Positions 17,801 through 26,116 of a stretch of 64,000 nt of DNA are shown in pieces. The notes under the pieces were generated by a model. That model ran no database searches, had not been told where the DNA came from, and saw only the letters and a list, made by a program, of their open reading frames with translations. Made by a program: the position numbers and the translations under genes. Origin of the DNA: Lysobacter sp. (lineage in GTDB: Bacteria > Pseudomonadota > Gammaproteobacteria > Xanthomonadales > Xanthomonadaceae); contig DAHUXS010000011.1 in assembly GCA_027306995.1 (NCBI GenBank), forward strand, positions 62,001 to 126,000, given 5' to 3'. The stretch's first letter is position 1. Every line of letters starts with the position of its first letter.

Positions 17801-18363
17801 GCGCGCGTACCGCCGAGCGTTACGGTGGCAGCGGACTCGGGTTGGCGATTAGCCAGGAACTGGCCAGCGCGATGCACGGCAGGATCGGCGTCGACAGCAC
17901 GCCGGGCGAGGGCACCCGCTTCCGCGTGACGCTGCCGCTGTCGCAGGCGGATTCCGCCGTCGTACCGGAAACATCGGCACCGGTCGATCCTGCAACGCAT
18001 GGCGAGTTGCGCCTGCTGATGGTCGAGGATGATCTCGTCATCGCCGAAGTGTTGGCCGGGATGCTGTTGGCGCAAGGCCATGAAGTGGTGCACGCGCCGC
18101 ACGGACTGGCAGCGCTGACCGAATCCGCGAGCGATACTTTCGACGCCGCCTTGCTCGATCTCGACCTGCCCGGGATGGATGGCTTCGATCTTGCCCGCAC
18201 GTTGCGCGCGAACGGATTCGCCGGGCGACTGCTTGCGGTGACCGCGCGCGCCGATGCCGAAGCGGAAACATTGGCGCGCGCCGCGGGGTTCGACGGCTTC
18301 CTGCGCAAGCCGGTCACCCGCGACTTGTTGACGCGGGCGCTGGATGCATTGATGCGGAATTGA
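14836..18363 (+). CDS. Hybrid two-component sensor with beta-propeller periplasmic domain
   Basis: 1175 residues. Signal peptide 1-25 (MSSSKALIALIAGLAFFGMA then GDIAA), then about 650 residues of two-component-regulator propeller repeats (GFIWMATPDGLVRYD, GSLWIGTSAGL, GSVWIGERKGLYRV), a Y_Y_Y domain (about 690-755), one membrane helix (about 765-787), HisKA with phosphorylated H822 in GHEIRTPM, an ATPase domain with LIGNAIKF and DTGPGM, and a C-terminal receiver with D1108 in LLDLDLPGMDG. It has no AraC output domain and no HPt domain, so a separate response partner is needed. ATG 14836 has AGGAG just upstream; the open frame before it is noncoding. Confidence 0.93.
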   Translation: MSSSKALIALIAGLAFFGMAGDIAAQEIPRIPRMRLLRITDGLPSNEVTDIARDRDGFIWMATPDGLVRYDGSGLRIWRPEGDGSKGLPIGEIARVHVDAGNRLWVALMNDGAVMLDAQRKTITRFDESTPGFKNHNIMSITSIGNDAWMGTGGDGLYRIDAAGHVHSWHMDENDVASLPADTVPSVSAASDGSLWIGTSAGLAHMREGRIERIPLPGAQPAAIIYYVQATGRGVWVGAASGVYYLDADGHWHTPFWSGVFQRPNAALRIAPDRGGELWIGSQKRLWHVVPGQSPVAIDPDGRPIERLVNGIVVGPNGEVWAGAPQAGLGYLRPDWRGISELRYGSGPLDLAGMTYRAIGPGDHGTTWLGGDDGDIERVTRDGRLERIPSQVRQQLAGTHPFSILAAHDGSVWIGERKGLYRVGRDGRVQSWLADAAVDPPPGDTVRRLREAADGSIWLLGNGGVQQRDALGHVLRTIGLEGIDRMDELVLDTKGALWVIADKQIARAGAGDVRFDPVAGLQGDDVYSLGFDRDGGLWAHRRGGLAHYHLQGNRWQRDVLVATSPTGLPQVDSSSLQMDPRGRVWLATRRGLLRWDPQARQLHHIGSEHGLQNQDFLFSGGTVVMGEDGRLVASTQGGTVVLVDTLAADPPLHTPLLAGATIEARRNGQWTALDPDKAQLAPEDREVRVAMHLLAYENPAGNHYWTRLDGMDRDWVDQGANPERVFTGLAAGAHRLRVRAQDAFGNPARERQLRFSVRAPWWWTPWAKLAWLACALVLFVLGVRAWRKRREQQRQFHDAEQRRRIAEEASLAKTRFLATLGHEIRTPMTGVLGMSELLESTPLDDGQRGQVRTIRRAGEHLLKLVDDALDLARIEAGRMELVEAPFDVGALVADVSDWAAPNALRKGLLFSASVDDDVSPALRGDVVRVRQILLNLIGNAIKFTEHGRIDMHVSRGDAQGIVVEVRDTGPGMNAEQQARLFRRFEQAEGARTAERYGGSGLGLAISQELASAMHGRIGVDSTPGEGTRFRVTLPLSQADSAVVPETSAPVDPATHGELRLLMVEDDLVIAEVLAGMLLAQGHEVVHAPHGLAALTESASDTFDAALLDLDLPGMDGFDLARTLRANGFAGRLLAVTARADAEAETLARAAGFDGFLRKPVTRDLLTRALDALMRN

Positions 18364-18375
18364 TCCCGCCGGCGA

Positions 18376-19422
18376 TCAGTGCCTGGCCTGGTCGACGTAC
18401 TTCAGGAACTTGATCAAGCCGTTCATGTAGATCGGCTGGTCGTCGTACATCGCCATGTGGCCGCTGTTCGGGCCTTCCAGGTAGCGACCATGCGGCAGCT
18501 TCTTCGACATCATTTTCATGAAGGCGGGATCCATGGTGTCGTAGCGGCCGGCGATCACCAGCGTCGGCACGGTGATCTTCGTCAGGTCGTTCGTGCGGTC
18601 CCATTGTTCGAGGATGCCGCTGGCGCCCATCTCGCTCGGGCCCTGCATCGGCACGTAGACCTTCTTGTTGAGGTGGGCGAACGAACGCAGCACCGGTTCC
18701 GGCCATTGAGCGGACGGTTTGCGCAGGATGTGCTGTTCGTAGAAGGGTTGCAGGAGTTCTTCGTAGCGCGGATCGTCGTAGCGCTTGGCCTGTTCCAGCG
18801 CGAGGATTTCCTTCAGCGCCTTCTGGTCCATTCGCGGCATCAGCACGTCGTGGGCATAACGGTTGTAGGCCGGGATGCTCGACATCATGTTGGAGATGAC
18901 CAGGCCCTTGAGGTTCTTCTGGTACTTCAGCGCGTATTCCATCGCCAGCAGGCCACCCCAGGAGTGGCCGAGCAGGTAGAAATTGCCGGAATCGAGGCCG
19001 AGGGCCTTGCGCACCTGTTCCACTTCCTCGACGTAGTGGTCGATGCTCAGGAACGGCGCCATGTTCTCGGGCTGGTCGCTGTAGGCGGAGCCGAGCTGGT
19101 CGTAGTAGATGTACTCGATGCCGGCGCCGGGCAGCCAGGAATCCATCGTCTCGAAATATTCGTGCGTCGCGCCGGGGCCGCCATGCAGCAGCAACAGTTT
19201 GATGCGCGGATTGTTGCCGACGCGCTTGGTCCAAACGCGGAAATCGCCGCTGGGTGTGTGGATCGGAATCATGCGCACGCCGCCGCTCCAGGCGTCGTTG
19301 CGGCCGTGATTGTCGAAATAGTTCTGCTGCACGTGTTTGGCGGGATGCGGCGGATCCTTCGCCAGTGCCATGCCCGGCACGGCCAGCAGCAATGCCATCA
19401 CCATCGACAGAAATCGCGCCAT
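18376..19422 (-). CDS. Secreted proline iminopeptidase-like hydrolase (S33)
   Basis: 348-residue alpha/beta hydrolase. The N-terminal MARFLSMVMALLLAVPGMAL then AKD is a signal peptide, unlike the usual cytoplasmic prolyl aminopeptidases. HGGPG (80-84) supplies the oxyanion hole, Ser154 lies in GHSWGG, Asp in IAGRYDTMDP and His in GPNSGHMAMYDD, so the triad is complete. It probably trims N-terminal prolines from peptides outside the cytoplasm. ATG 19422 is preceded by GAGGG; a start 19 codons upstream would spoil the signal peptide. It converges on the sensor kinase gene with 12 bp between them. Confidence 0.88.
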   Translation of the reverse strand: MARFLSMVMALLLAVPGMALAKDPPHPAKHVQQNYFDNHGRNDAWSGGVRMIPIHTPSGDFRVWTKRVGNNPRIKLLLLHGGPGATHEYFETMDSWLPGAGIEYIYYDQLGSAYSDQPENMAPFLSIDHYVEEVEQVRKALGLDSGNFYLLGHSWGGLLAMEYALKYQKNLKGLVISNMMSSIPAYNRYAHDVLMPRMDQKALKEILALEQAKRYDDPRYEELLQPFYEQHILRKPSAQWPEPVLRSFAHLNKKVYVPMQGPSEMGASGILEQWDRTNDLTKITVPTLVIAGRYDTMDPAFMKMMSKKLPHGRYLEGPNSGHMAMYDDQPIYMNGLIKFLKYVDQARH

Positions 19423-19497
19423 CGCCGAGCCCTCGCAGTGGAATCCCGCGAGTCTGGCGCGCTGGCGACGGTGCTGCAACTCAGGCGTTCGAGTCAG

Positions 19498-20580
19498 TCA
19501 GAGCTGGCGGTTCCGGCTGGCTGCATGGACCTCGTCCACCAGCACGCGCACGTGCTCGGGATCCATGTCCGGCGCCATGCCGTGGCCGAGGTTGAAGACG
19601 TGGCCGTCGCGCGAGCCGTTGTTGCCCTTGGCGTAACTGTCGAGCGCGGTGCGTACTTCGCGGCGGATGGTGTCGGGCGATGCGTACAACGTCGCCGGGT
19701 CGAGATTGCCTTGCAGCGCGACCTTGCCCTGCGTGCGCAGGCAAGCGCCGTGCAGCGTGGTCGTCCAGTCGACGCCGAGCGCCTCCGCGCCGCTGTCGGC
19801 GAGTTCGGACAGATAGGGGCCGTTGCCTTTGCCGAACAGGATGAGGGGCGTGCGATCCGCGCCTTCGCCGCGCTGCAGTTCGCTGGCGATGCGGCGCAGG
19901 TAGCGCAGCGAGAATTCGCGATACATCGCCGGCGACAGCACGCCGCCCCAGGTGTCGAATACTTGCAAGGCCTGTGCGCCGGCTGCGCGTTGGGCCGAGA
20001 GATAGGCGATCACCGCATCGGTGACCACGCCAAGCAGGCGATGCAGCGCCGCGGGATCGTTCAGCGCCATCGCCTTGATGCGGCCGAAATCGCTGCCGCC
20101 GCGTCCCTCGATCATGTAGCAGGCGATCGTCCACGGGCTGCCCGAGAAACCGATCAGCGGCACCTTGTCCTGCAGTTCGCGACGGATCAGGCGCACCGCA
20201 TCCATCACGTAGCGCAGCTCGGTTTCCATGTCGGGCACGGCGAGGCGAGCGATGTCCTCCGCGCTGCGGATCGGGCGTTCGAACTTCGGGCCTTCGCCCT
20301 CGACGAAATACAGGCCGAGCCCCATCGCGTCGGGGATGGTGAGGATGTCGCTGAAGAGGATCGCGGCATCGATGTCGAAACGCTCCAGCGGTTGCAGCGT
20401 GACTTCGCAGGCGATCTCGGGATTCTTCGCCATCGCCAGGAAGCTGCCGGCGCGCTGGCGGGTGGCGCGATATTCCGGCAGGTAACGACCGGCCTGGCGC
20501 ATCAGCCAGACCGGCGTGCAGTCCACGGGCTCGCGGCGCAGGGCGCGCAGGAAACGATCGTTGCTTGGCTTAGAATCCAT
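19498..20580 (-). CDS. hemE: Uroporphyrinogen decarboxylase
   Basis: 360-residue heme-pathway enzyme converting uroporphyrinogen III to coproporphyrinogen III. Signature [16 protein letters not shown] lies near residue 23, the catalytic Asp region is [16 protein letters not shown], and [16 protein letters not shown] plus [15 protein letters not shown] are conserved. Length is normal. It follows the WGR-domain gene 22 bp away on the same strand, as part of the aroK-aroB-WGR-hemE run. Confidence 0.97.
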   Translation of the reverse strand: MDSKPSNDRFLRALRREPVDCTPVWLMRQAGRYLPEYRATRQRAGSFLAMAKNPEIACEVTLQPLERFDIDAAILFSDILTIPDAMGLGLYFVEGEGPKFERPIRSAEDIARLAVPDMETELRYVMDAVRLIRRELQDKVPLIGFSGSPWTIACYMIEGRGGSDFGRIKAMALNDPAALHRLLGVVTDAVIAYLSAQRAAGAQALQVFDTWGGVLSPAMYREFSLRYLRRIASELQRGEGADRTPLILFGKGNGPYLSELADSGAEALGVDWTTTLHGACLRTQGKVALQGNLDPATLYASPDTIRREVRTALDSYAKGNNGSRDGHVFNLGHGMAPDMDPEHVRVLVDEVHAASRNRQL

Positions 20581-20602
20581 GGGGATCTCTGAAAATGACG
20601 GG

Positions 20603-20857
20603 TCAGCGCGGACCGTCGAAGCCGGAGGCGAACATCAGCTGGAAGCCTTTCTTCAGCTGGGCATCGCGGGCTTTTTCGATCGCGGCGAGGGCCGTGGCCT
20701 GGTCGGGGTACTGTTCGCGGCGCAGGCTGCTGCGCGCGCCCTGCTGGCCGGTTTCGCGCACCAGCTCCCAGCCGCCGAAAAGGTCGGGCTGGAGCATGAG
20801 CTGGACGAAGCGCGGCGCTTCGTGGCCATCGGGCCGTTGTTGCAGCAAAAGGCGCAT
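20603..20857 (-). CDS. WGR-domain protein, 84 aa
   Basis: Short protein that is essentially one WGR domain: [20 protein letters not shown], then a spaced [15 protein letters not shown], matching the WGR beta-sheet and helix pattern. The eponymous WGR triplet itself is replaced (ETG). In eukaryotic PARPs WGR binds DNA ends; the role of free-standing bacterial WGR proteins is unclear, and nucleic-acid binding is only a guess. It lies between aroB (24 bp) and hemE (22 bp) in the same direction. Confidence 0.75.
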   Translation of the reverse strand: MRLLLQQRPDGHEAPRFVQLMLQPDLFGGWELVRETGQQGARSSLRREQYPDQATALAAIEKARDAQLKKGFQLMFASGFDGPR

Positions 20858-20881
20858 ATGCGAATTGTACGGCGTCGCCGC

Positions 20882-21973
20882 TCAGTCTTCGCGCAACTGC
20901 CGCAACACCGCGCTTTCGTCGACGCCGGCGACAATCCGGGCGCGACCGATGCCGTCCCAGAGGATGAAGCGCAGGCCGTCGGCGGCGGTTTTCTTGTCGA
21001 GGCGCATGCGTGCGAGCAGGGCGTCGGCATCGAGTCCATGCGGAATGCGTATCGGCAGGCCGAGGCGTTCGAGCAGGACGGTCAGGCGCGTGGCGTCGTC
21101 CATGGTCGCCATCCCCAATTGCGCGGAGAGTCGCGCCGCCAGCACCATGCCGACCGCAACCGCTTCGCCGTGGTTCAGCCCGTCGCCGTAGCCCTGTTCG
21201 ACCTCGATCGCGTGGGCGAAGGTGTGGCCGAAGTTGAGCAGGGCGCGTTCGCCGTGTTCCAGCGGATCACGTTCGGTGATCGCGGCCTTGTGCGCGCAGG
21301 AACGGGCGATGGCTGTCGAGAGCGCCGCTGCGTCCATCGCCAGCAGGGCGTCGGCATGGGCTTCGAGCCAGTCGATGAACCCGGCATCGATGATCGCGCC
21401 GTACTTCACCACTTCGGCAAGACCGGCGCGCAGTTCGCGTGGTGGCAGCGTGCGTAGGACCGCGGTGTCGATGACAACGGCGCGCGGCGGATGGAAGGCG
21501 CCGACCAAGTTCTTGCCCTGCGGAATGTCGATCGCGGTCTTGCCGCCGACCGAGGAGTCGACCATCGCCAGCAACGAGGTTGGAATTTGCACGCAGTCAA
21601 TGCCGCGCATCCAGCACGCCGCGGCGAATCCGGCCATGTCGCCGATCACGCCGCCGCCGAGCGCGTAGACGCAGGCATCGCGGGTCGCGCCCATCTGCGC
21701 CAGCGCGTCGATGACGCGGTTGAAATTGCCGAAGGTCTTGGCGCTTTCGCCGGCGGGCAGCACCAGCGTGGCGAGTTGCGCGTCGGCGCGCGCCGATTGC
21801 AATGCCGCGACAACGGCATCGCCATACAGGGGAGAAACGTGTTCGTCGCTGACGACCAGGGCATGGCGTCCGCGCAGATGCTTCGCCAGCAAGGCGCCAT
21901 CGCGCAGCAGGCCATCGCCGATATGGATGGTGTAGGGCATGCCGCCGCCGACTTCGACATTCGTGGCACTCAT
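20882..21973 (-). CDS. aroB: 3-dehydroquinate synthase
   Basis: 363-residue second enzyme of the shikimate pathway, NAD- and metal-dependent. Motifs: [20 protein letters not shown] for NAD binding, [34 protein letters not shown], and the zinc ligands around [12 protein letters not shown] and [10 protein letters not shown]. Length and domain content are normal. The ATG overlaps the aroK stop by 4 bp, so the pair is cotranslated. Confidence 0.97.
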   Translation of the reverse strand: MSATNVEVGGGMPYTIHIGDGLLRDGALLAKHLRGRHALVVSDEHVSPLYGDAVVAALQSARADAQLATLVLPAGESAKTFGNFNRVIDALAQMGATRDACVYALGGGVIGDMAGFAAACWMRGIDCVQIPTSLLAMVDSSVGGKTAIDIPQGKNLVGAFHPPRAVVIDTAVLRTLPPRELRAGLAEVVKYGAIIDAGFIDWLEAHADALLAMDAAALSTAIARSCAHKAAITERDPLEHGERALLNFGHTFAHAIEVEQGYGDGLNHGEAVAVGMVLAARLSAQLGMATMDDATRLTVLLERLGLPIRIPHGLDADALLARMRLDKKTAADGLRFILWDGIGRARIVAGVDESAVLRQLRED

Positions 21974-22500
21974 GCCGCGGCCTCGCGTTGCTGCAGATAC
22001 AGCATCAGGCGGTCGACCACTTCATCGACGCTCATGTCGCTGGTGTCCATTTCGAAATCGGCCAGCTCCCGGTAGAGCGGGGTGCGGATCGCATCGAGCT
22101 TGGCCAGTGTCGTTGCCGGATCATCGCCGTGCAGCAACGGGCGTTGCGCGCGTTCGTCGCGCATGCGCTCGAGTCGCGTCGCCACGTCGGCGCGCAGCCA
22201 GATCACGGTCGCGTGTACGTTCAGCGCTTCGCGGTTCATTGCCGCCAGCACCACGCCGCCGCCGGTGGCGATCACCGCGCCGTCGTTCGCCAGTACATCG
22301 AGCAGGGCCGCGCTTTCCAGTTCGCGAAAACGCGCCTCGCCGGAGTCGGCAAAGATCGCGGCGATGGTCTGGCCGGCGCGGTTTTCCACCTCGGCATCGA
22401 GGTCGAGGCAGGGGCGATCCAGCCGTCGTGCCAGGGACGCGGCGACGCGGCTTTTGCCGCTGCCCATGGGGCCGATGAATGCGATGGGGCGATGTTGCAT
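21970..22500 (-). CDS. aroK: Shikimate kinase
   Basis: 176-residue P-loop kinase that phosphorylates shikimate. The Walker A motif [11 protein letters not shown] is at residues 10-20, the substrate-binding [14 protein letters not shown] follows with [13 protein letters not shown], and GGGVV is at about 80. First gene of the aroK-aroB unit. It is divergent from the dodecin gene; the 106-bp gap would hold both promoters. Confidence 0.96.
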   Translation of the reverse strand: MQHRPIAFIGPMGSGKSRVAASLARRLDRPCLDLDAEVENRAGQTIAAIFADSGEARFRELESAALLDVLANDGAVIATGGGVVLAAMNREALNVHATVIWLRADVATRLERMRDERAQRPLLHGDDPATTLAKLDAIRTPLYRELADFEMDTSDMSVDEVVDRLMLYLQQREAAA

Positions 22501-22606
22501 GGCGACATGCTATCAGCCGCCGTAGCGGCCGCAGGCGGCGACGCCGTCCTAACAATCCATGCACTACGTTTTGGGTTCGTTTCCTTCCATCCACCCGGAG
22601 TTCCGC

Positions 22607-22810
22607 ATGAGCATCGCCAAGGTCATTGAAATCAATTCCTCCTCCAAGAAAGGCATCGAGGATGCCGTCCAGTCCGGCTTGACCAAGACCGGCAAGACTG
22701 TCAAGAACATCCAGGGCGCCTGGGTGAACGAGATCAAGGTGGTGACCAAGCCGAACGGCAGCGTGACCGAGTGGCGGGTCAACATGAAGGTCAGTTTCAT
22801 CGTCGATTGA
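22607..22810 (+). CDS. Dodecin family flavin-binding protein
   Basis: 67 residues, the exact dodecin size: MSIAKVIEINSSSKKGIEDA, then ..W.NEIKVVTKPNGSVTEWRVNMKVSF. Dodecins assemble into 12-mers that bind and buffer flavins (riboflavin, FMN or related cofactors) in the cytoplasm. The Trp in GAWVNEI is at the position that stacks on flavin. ATG 22607 has GGAG 7 bp upstream; an earlier in-frame start would add a non-conserved tail. It precedes pdxH, an FMN enzyme, by 39 bp. Confidence 0.93.
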   Translation: MSIAKVIEINSSSKKGIEDAVQSGLTKTGKTVKNIQGAWVNEIKVVTKPNGSVTEWRVNMKVSFIVD

Positions 22811-22849
22811 GTGCAGGTTTCGGGCGCGCTCCTGCGGCACAATGGGGTC

Positions 22850-23461
22850 ATGAACGATTCCGCCGCCCTTGACCTTCGCGCAGAAGCGCTCGCCACCTTC
22901 GATCGCCTGTTCGCCGAAGCCGGCGCGGCAGGCGAACCCGACCCCACCGCGATGGCCGTCGCCACCACCACGCTCGACGGCCGCCCGTCTTTGCGGATGG
23001 TGTTGTTGAAGGCGCACGACGAACGTGGCTTCGTCTTCTATACCCATCTCGATGGTCGCAAGGGCCTGGAACTGCAGGCCAACCCGCATGCGGCGCTGCT
23101 GTTCTTCTGGCCGCGGGTGCGCAACGCCGTACAGGTGCGCATCGAAGGTGCGGTGGAACTGGTTGGCGATGCGCAGGCCGACGCCTATTTCGCCAGCCGT
23201 CCCCGTGACAGCCAGATCGGCGCGTGGGTGTCGCGGCAGTCGCAGCCGCTGGCCGATCGCGGCGAGTTCGAGGAACGCTTCGACCAGGCGCAGGCCGAGT
23301 TCGCGGGTCGCGAGGTGCCGCGTCCGCCACGCTGGACCGGTTTCCGCGTGCGACCGGAGCGCTTCGAGTTCTGGTACGGCGCCGAATACCGCCTGCATCG
23401 CCGCGACGTCTACCTGACCGATCGTTGCGGCGACTGGCATCGCGAGCAGTTGTATCCGTGA
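22850..23461 (+). CDS. pdxH: Pyridoxamine 5'-phosphate oxidase
   Basis: 203-residue FMN enzyme making pyridoxal 5'-phosphate. Key motifs are RPSLRMVLLKAHDERGFVFY for FMN binding, QIGAWVSRQSQPL, and the C-terminal signature PPRWTGFRVRPERFEFWYG ending HREQLYP. Start ATG 22850 gives the usual short N-terminus. The stop overlaps the following acetyltransferase start (GTGA), so they are cotranslated. Confidence 0.96.
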   Translation: MNDSAALDLRAEALATFDRLFAEAGAAGEPDPTAMAVATTTLDGRPSLRMVLLKAHDERGFVFYTHLDGRKGLELQANPHAALLFFWPRVRNAVQVRIEGAVELVGDAQADAYFASRPRDSQIGAWVSRQSQPLADRGEFEERFDQAQAEFAGREVPRPPRWTGFRVRPERFEFWYGAEYRLHRRDVYLTDRCGDWHREQLYP

Positions 23462-23919
23462 GCCGGGATTGGTCGTTGCGGGAGGCGACTCCCGCGGATT
23501 TCACGGCGTGGGGTGCCTTGCGCGCCCGTCTTTGGGACGACAGCCCCGACGCGGTCATGGAAAGTGACGACATGGGTGCGGCGATCGATTTGCTGCGCCC
23601 GGCCACGACGTTTCTTGCCGTGGACGACGGGGACCGACCCTTCGGGTTCATCGAGGTGGCGATACGCCACGATTACGTCAACGGATCGGAATCGTCGCCC
23701 GTCGGTTTCGTCGAGGGTTGGTACGTCGATCCTGACTGGCAAGGCAGGGGGGTGGGGCGGGCACTGGTTGCCGCCGGCGCCCGCTGGACGCGCGAACGCG
23801 GTTGCAGCGAACTGTGTTCCGACGCGCTGATCGAGGCCGATGCATCGCACGCAGCGCATCGCGCCTGCGGCTTCGAGGAAACCGAACGCGTGGTGTATTT
23901 CCGCAAGCCGTTGACGTGA
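23458..23919 (+). CDS. AAC(6')-type aminoglycoside N-acetyltransferase homologue
   Basis: 153-residue GNAT enzyme starting at GTG 23458, overlapping the pdxH stop. Its motifs are those of the AAC(6')-I family rather than of generic GNATs: LREATPADFTAWGALRARLW at the start, the acceptor-side IRHDYVNGSESSPVGFVEGW, the acetyl-CoA loop QGRGVGRALV, and the end GFEETERVVYFRKPL. In memory it most resembles the chromosomal AAC(6')-Iz of Stenotrophomonas, which is also 153 aa. It would acetylate the 6' amino group of aminoglycosides such as tobramycin or amikacin; whether it does so here, or has another cell substrate, cannot be told. Confidence 0.85.
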   Translation: MSRDWSLREATPADFTAWGALRARLWDDSPDAVMESDDMGAAIDLLRPATTFLAVDDGDRPFGFIEVAIRHDYVNGSESSPVGFVEGWYVDPDWQGRGVGRALVAAGARWTRERGCSELCSDALIEADASHAAHRACGFEETERVVYFRKPLT

Positions 23920-24710
23920 TGATCGGGCCGCGCCGCATCGTCTGCCTGACCGAAGAGCCGACCGAGGTGCTGTACGCGCTCGGCGCGGAGGATCGCATCG
24001 TCGGCATCAGCGGCTTCACCGTGCGACCGCCGCGTGCGCGCAAGGAGAAACCCAAGGTCAGTGCCTTCACCAGCGCCAAGATCGACGAGATCATGAAGTT
24101 GCAGCCGGAGCTGGCGATTGGGTTTTCCGATATCCAGGCCGACATCGCCGCCGAACTGGTGCGGCGTGGCGTGGAGGTGTGGATCTCCAACCATCGCAGC
24201 GTCGACGGCATCCTCGACTACATCCGCCGCCTCGGCGCGCTGGTCGGCATGGCGACGCAGGCGAATGCGTATGCGGATGGATTGCAGCGCGGCCTCGACA
24301 CCATCGCCGAGCAATCGGCCAAGTTGCCGCGGCGTCCGCGCGTCTATTTCGAGGAGTGGGACGAACCGCCGATCAGCGGTATCCGCTGGGTGAGCGAGTT
24401 GACCGCAATCGCGGGCGGTGACGACATCTTCCCGGAACGTGCCGCCGAGCCGTTGGCGAAGCAGCGCATTCTCGAGGATCCGCTGGAAGTGGCGCGACGT
24501 GCGCCCGACATCATCCTCGGCAGCTGGTGCGGCAAGCGTTTCCGACCGGAGAAGGTCGCGGCGCGTCCCGGATGGCAGGACATTCCCGCGGTGCGCGACG
24601 GCGAACTCCACGAGGTGAAATCTCCGCGCATCCTGCAGCCGGGGCCGGCTGCGCTCACGGATGGCGTGGCGGATATCGCCGCGATCGTGCAGCGGTGGGC
24701 GGCGCGCTGA
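23919..24710 (+). CDS. Periplasmic-binding-protein fold (BtuF/FecB type) without signal peptide
   Basis: 263 residues of the class III substrate-binding fold used for cobalamin and siderophores. It opens RRIVCLTEEPTEVLYALGAE and has FTSAKIDEIMKLQPELAI, VSELTAIAGGDDIFPE and VRDGELHEVKSPRILQPGPA. The usual Sec signal or lipobox is absent: the ATG 23919 protein begins MIGPRR directly at the first strand, and the start overlaps the acetyltransferase stop (TGATG). It therefore looks cytoplasmic, and no permease or ATPase gene is nearby. Possibly a corrinoid- or metal-handling protein; function unknown. Confidence 0.8.
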   Translation: MIGPRRIVCLTEEPTEVLYALGAEDRIVGISGFTVRPPRARKEKPKVSAFTSAKIDEIMKLQPELAIGFSDIQADIAAELVRRGVEVWISNHRSVDGILDYIRRLGALVGMATQANAYADGLQRGLDTIAEQSAKLPRRPRVYFEEWDEPPISGIRWVSELTAIAGGDDIFPERAAEPLAKQRILEDPLEVARRAPDIILGSWCGKRFRPEKVAARPGWQDIPAVRDGELHEVKSPRILQPGPAALTDGVADIAAIVQRWAAR

Positions 24711-24713
24711 TCT

Positions 24714-25202
24714 TCAGCGCGGCAACAAGTCCCGGGTGAACGCCATCGTCGCGTTCGCGCCGCCCTTGCGTGCATCGATCTTGAACTGCACGCTTGCCGG
24801 CGGCTTCGCCGCGACTGTCGCGATGTAATCCGTCATCCCGTCGGTGGTGATCGTCCGCAGCGGCAATGGCGCCGGCGCATCCGGCAACACGGCCGATTGC
24901 GCGGTCAGTTGCACCGTATCGACAGGCACGCCGTTGCCGTGGTCGTCGCGCACCGTCACCAACAAGAACAGCGCATTGCCTTCGCGCGAAATGCCGTAAC
25001 GGCGCGCGCTGATGTCGTTGAGGTCGCTGCTGAGAATCGTCGACGCGTGGACGACCACGCCATCGACCGTCGCTTCGGCGGATGCATTGCCGGCAGCGTT
25101 GCCGGATGCCGTCGCCGATGCCTGGGCGTCATGCGAAACCGTGTTGTTGCTGCACGACGCCAGCACCAGCACGGCAGCAGCGATGAGGTGACGTGTGCTC
25201 AT
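24714..25202 (-). CDS. DUF4426 lipoprotein
   Basis: 162 residues. Lipoprotein signal MSTRHLIAAAVLVLASCSNN has the lipobox LASC with Cys17. The rest matches the DUF4426 family: YHAS-like start VVVHASTILSSDLNDISARRYGIS, LVTVRDDHGN, and a late beta-rich segment. The family is usually found next to proC in gammaproteobacteria, as here (ATGA overlap with proC). Role unknown; probably an inner- or outer-membrane-anchored periplasmic protein. Confidence 0.8.
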   Translation of the reverse strand: MSTRHLIAAAVLVLASCSNNTVSHDAQASATASGNAAGNASAEATVDGVVVHASTILSSDLNDISARRYGISREGNALFLLVTVRDDHGNGVPVDTVQLTAQSAVLPDAPAPLPLRTITTDGMTDYIATVAAKPPASVQFKIDARKGGANATMAFTRDLLPR

Positions 25203-26047
25203 GTCGGTTCTCCATCGTTGGCGGCGGACAATTCGGCACCACGGATGCGCGCGGCGTGGATGGCGTCCTTGACCAGCGGCCGGAACCCGCCTGCCTCGAA
25301 GGTGTTGATCGCAGCTTCGGTCGTGCCCTTGGGCGAGGTCACCCGGCGGCGCAATTCCGCCGCGGGCTCAAAGCTTTCATTGAGCATGCGCGCGGCGCCG
25401 AACATCGTCTGCGCAACCAGCACGCGCGCCTGCCCGGGCGCGAGCCCTTCCGCTTCGGCGGCAGACTGCATCGCTTCGGCGAGCAGGAACAGATAGGCCG
25501 GGCCGCTGCCGGAAACGGCGGTGACCGCATCCATCAGGGATTCGTCTTCCAGCCAGATCGTCGGGCCGGCGGCATGCATCAACGCATCGGCCTGGGCGCG
25601 TTGTTCCTTCGACACTTCGGCGTTGGCATACAGGCCGGTGATGCCGGCACGCAGCAATGCCGGCGTGTTGGGCATGGTGCGCACGATCGGCAAGGCCGCG
25701 CCGAACCAGCGTGCGAGTTGCGCGGTGGTGATGCCGGCCGCAATCGAGACCACCAGCGGATGCTGCGTCACCGCGGCCGAGGCGAGACCATTGCAGACCT
25801 CGCGCATCACCTGCGGTTTGGTCGCGAGCACCCAGATGGATGCGTCGGCCGCCGCTGCGGCGGCACTGTCGTGGACATGGACGCCGAAATCGCGGTGCAG
25901 GGCTTCGCGCAATTCCATCACCGGCTCGGCGACGTGGATGTGGGCGGGATCACTGCCGTGGGCGATCAGGCCGCCGATCAGGCTGCGCGCCATGTTGCCG
26001 CCACCGATGAAGGCGATGACGGAATGGGTGGAGGACGAGTTGGGCAT
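25199..26047 (-). CDS. proC: Pyrroline-5-carboxylate reductase
   Basis: 282-residue final enzyme of proline synthesis. The Rossmann motif FIGGGNMARSLIGGL is near residue 13, followed by WVLATKPQVM, the PNTPALLRAGITGLY block and the substrate-binding SGSGPAYLFLLAEAM. Length is normal. First of a two-gene unit with the DUF4426 lipoprotein. The yggT gene that often sits here in other gammaproteobacteria is absent. Confidence 0.97.
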   Translation of the reverse strand: MPNSSSTHSVIAFIGGGNMARSLIGGLIAHGSDPAHIHVAEPVMELREALHRDFGVHVHDSAAAAAADASIWVLATKPQVMREVCNGLASAAVTQHPLVVSIAAGITTAQLARWFGAALPIVRTMPNTPALLRAGITGLYANAEVSKEQRAQADALMHAAGPTIWLEDESLMDAVTAVSGSGPAYLFLLAEAMQSAAEAEGLAPGQARVLVAQTMFGAARMLNESFEPAAELRRRVTSPKGTTEAAINTFEAGGFRPLVKDAIHAARIRGAELSAANDGEPT

Positions 26048-26116
26048 GACGGTTTCCGGATGGCCCCTGAGGCTTGAGTGTGAACGATTTGCGGTGAACG
26101 TAGTGCGGCGATGTGG

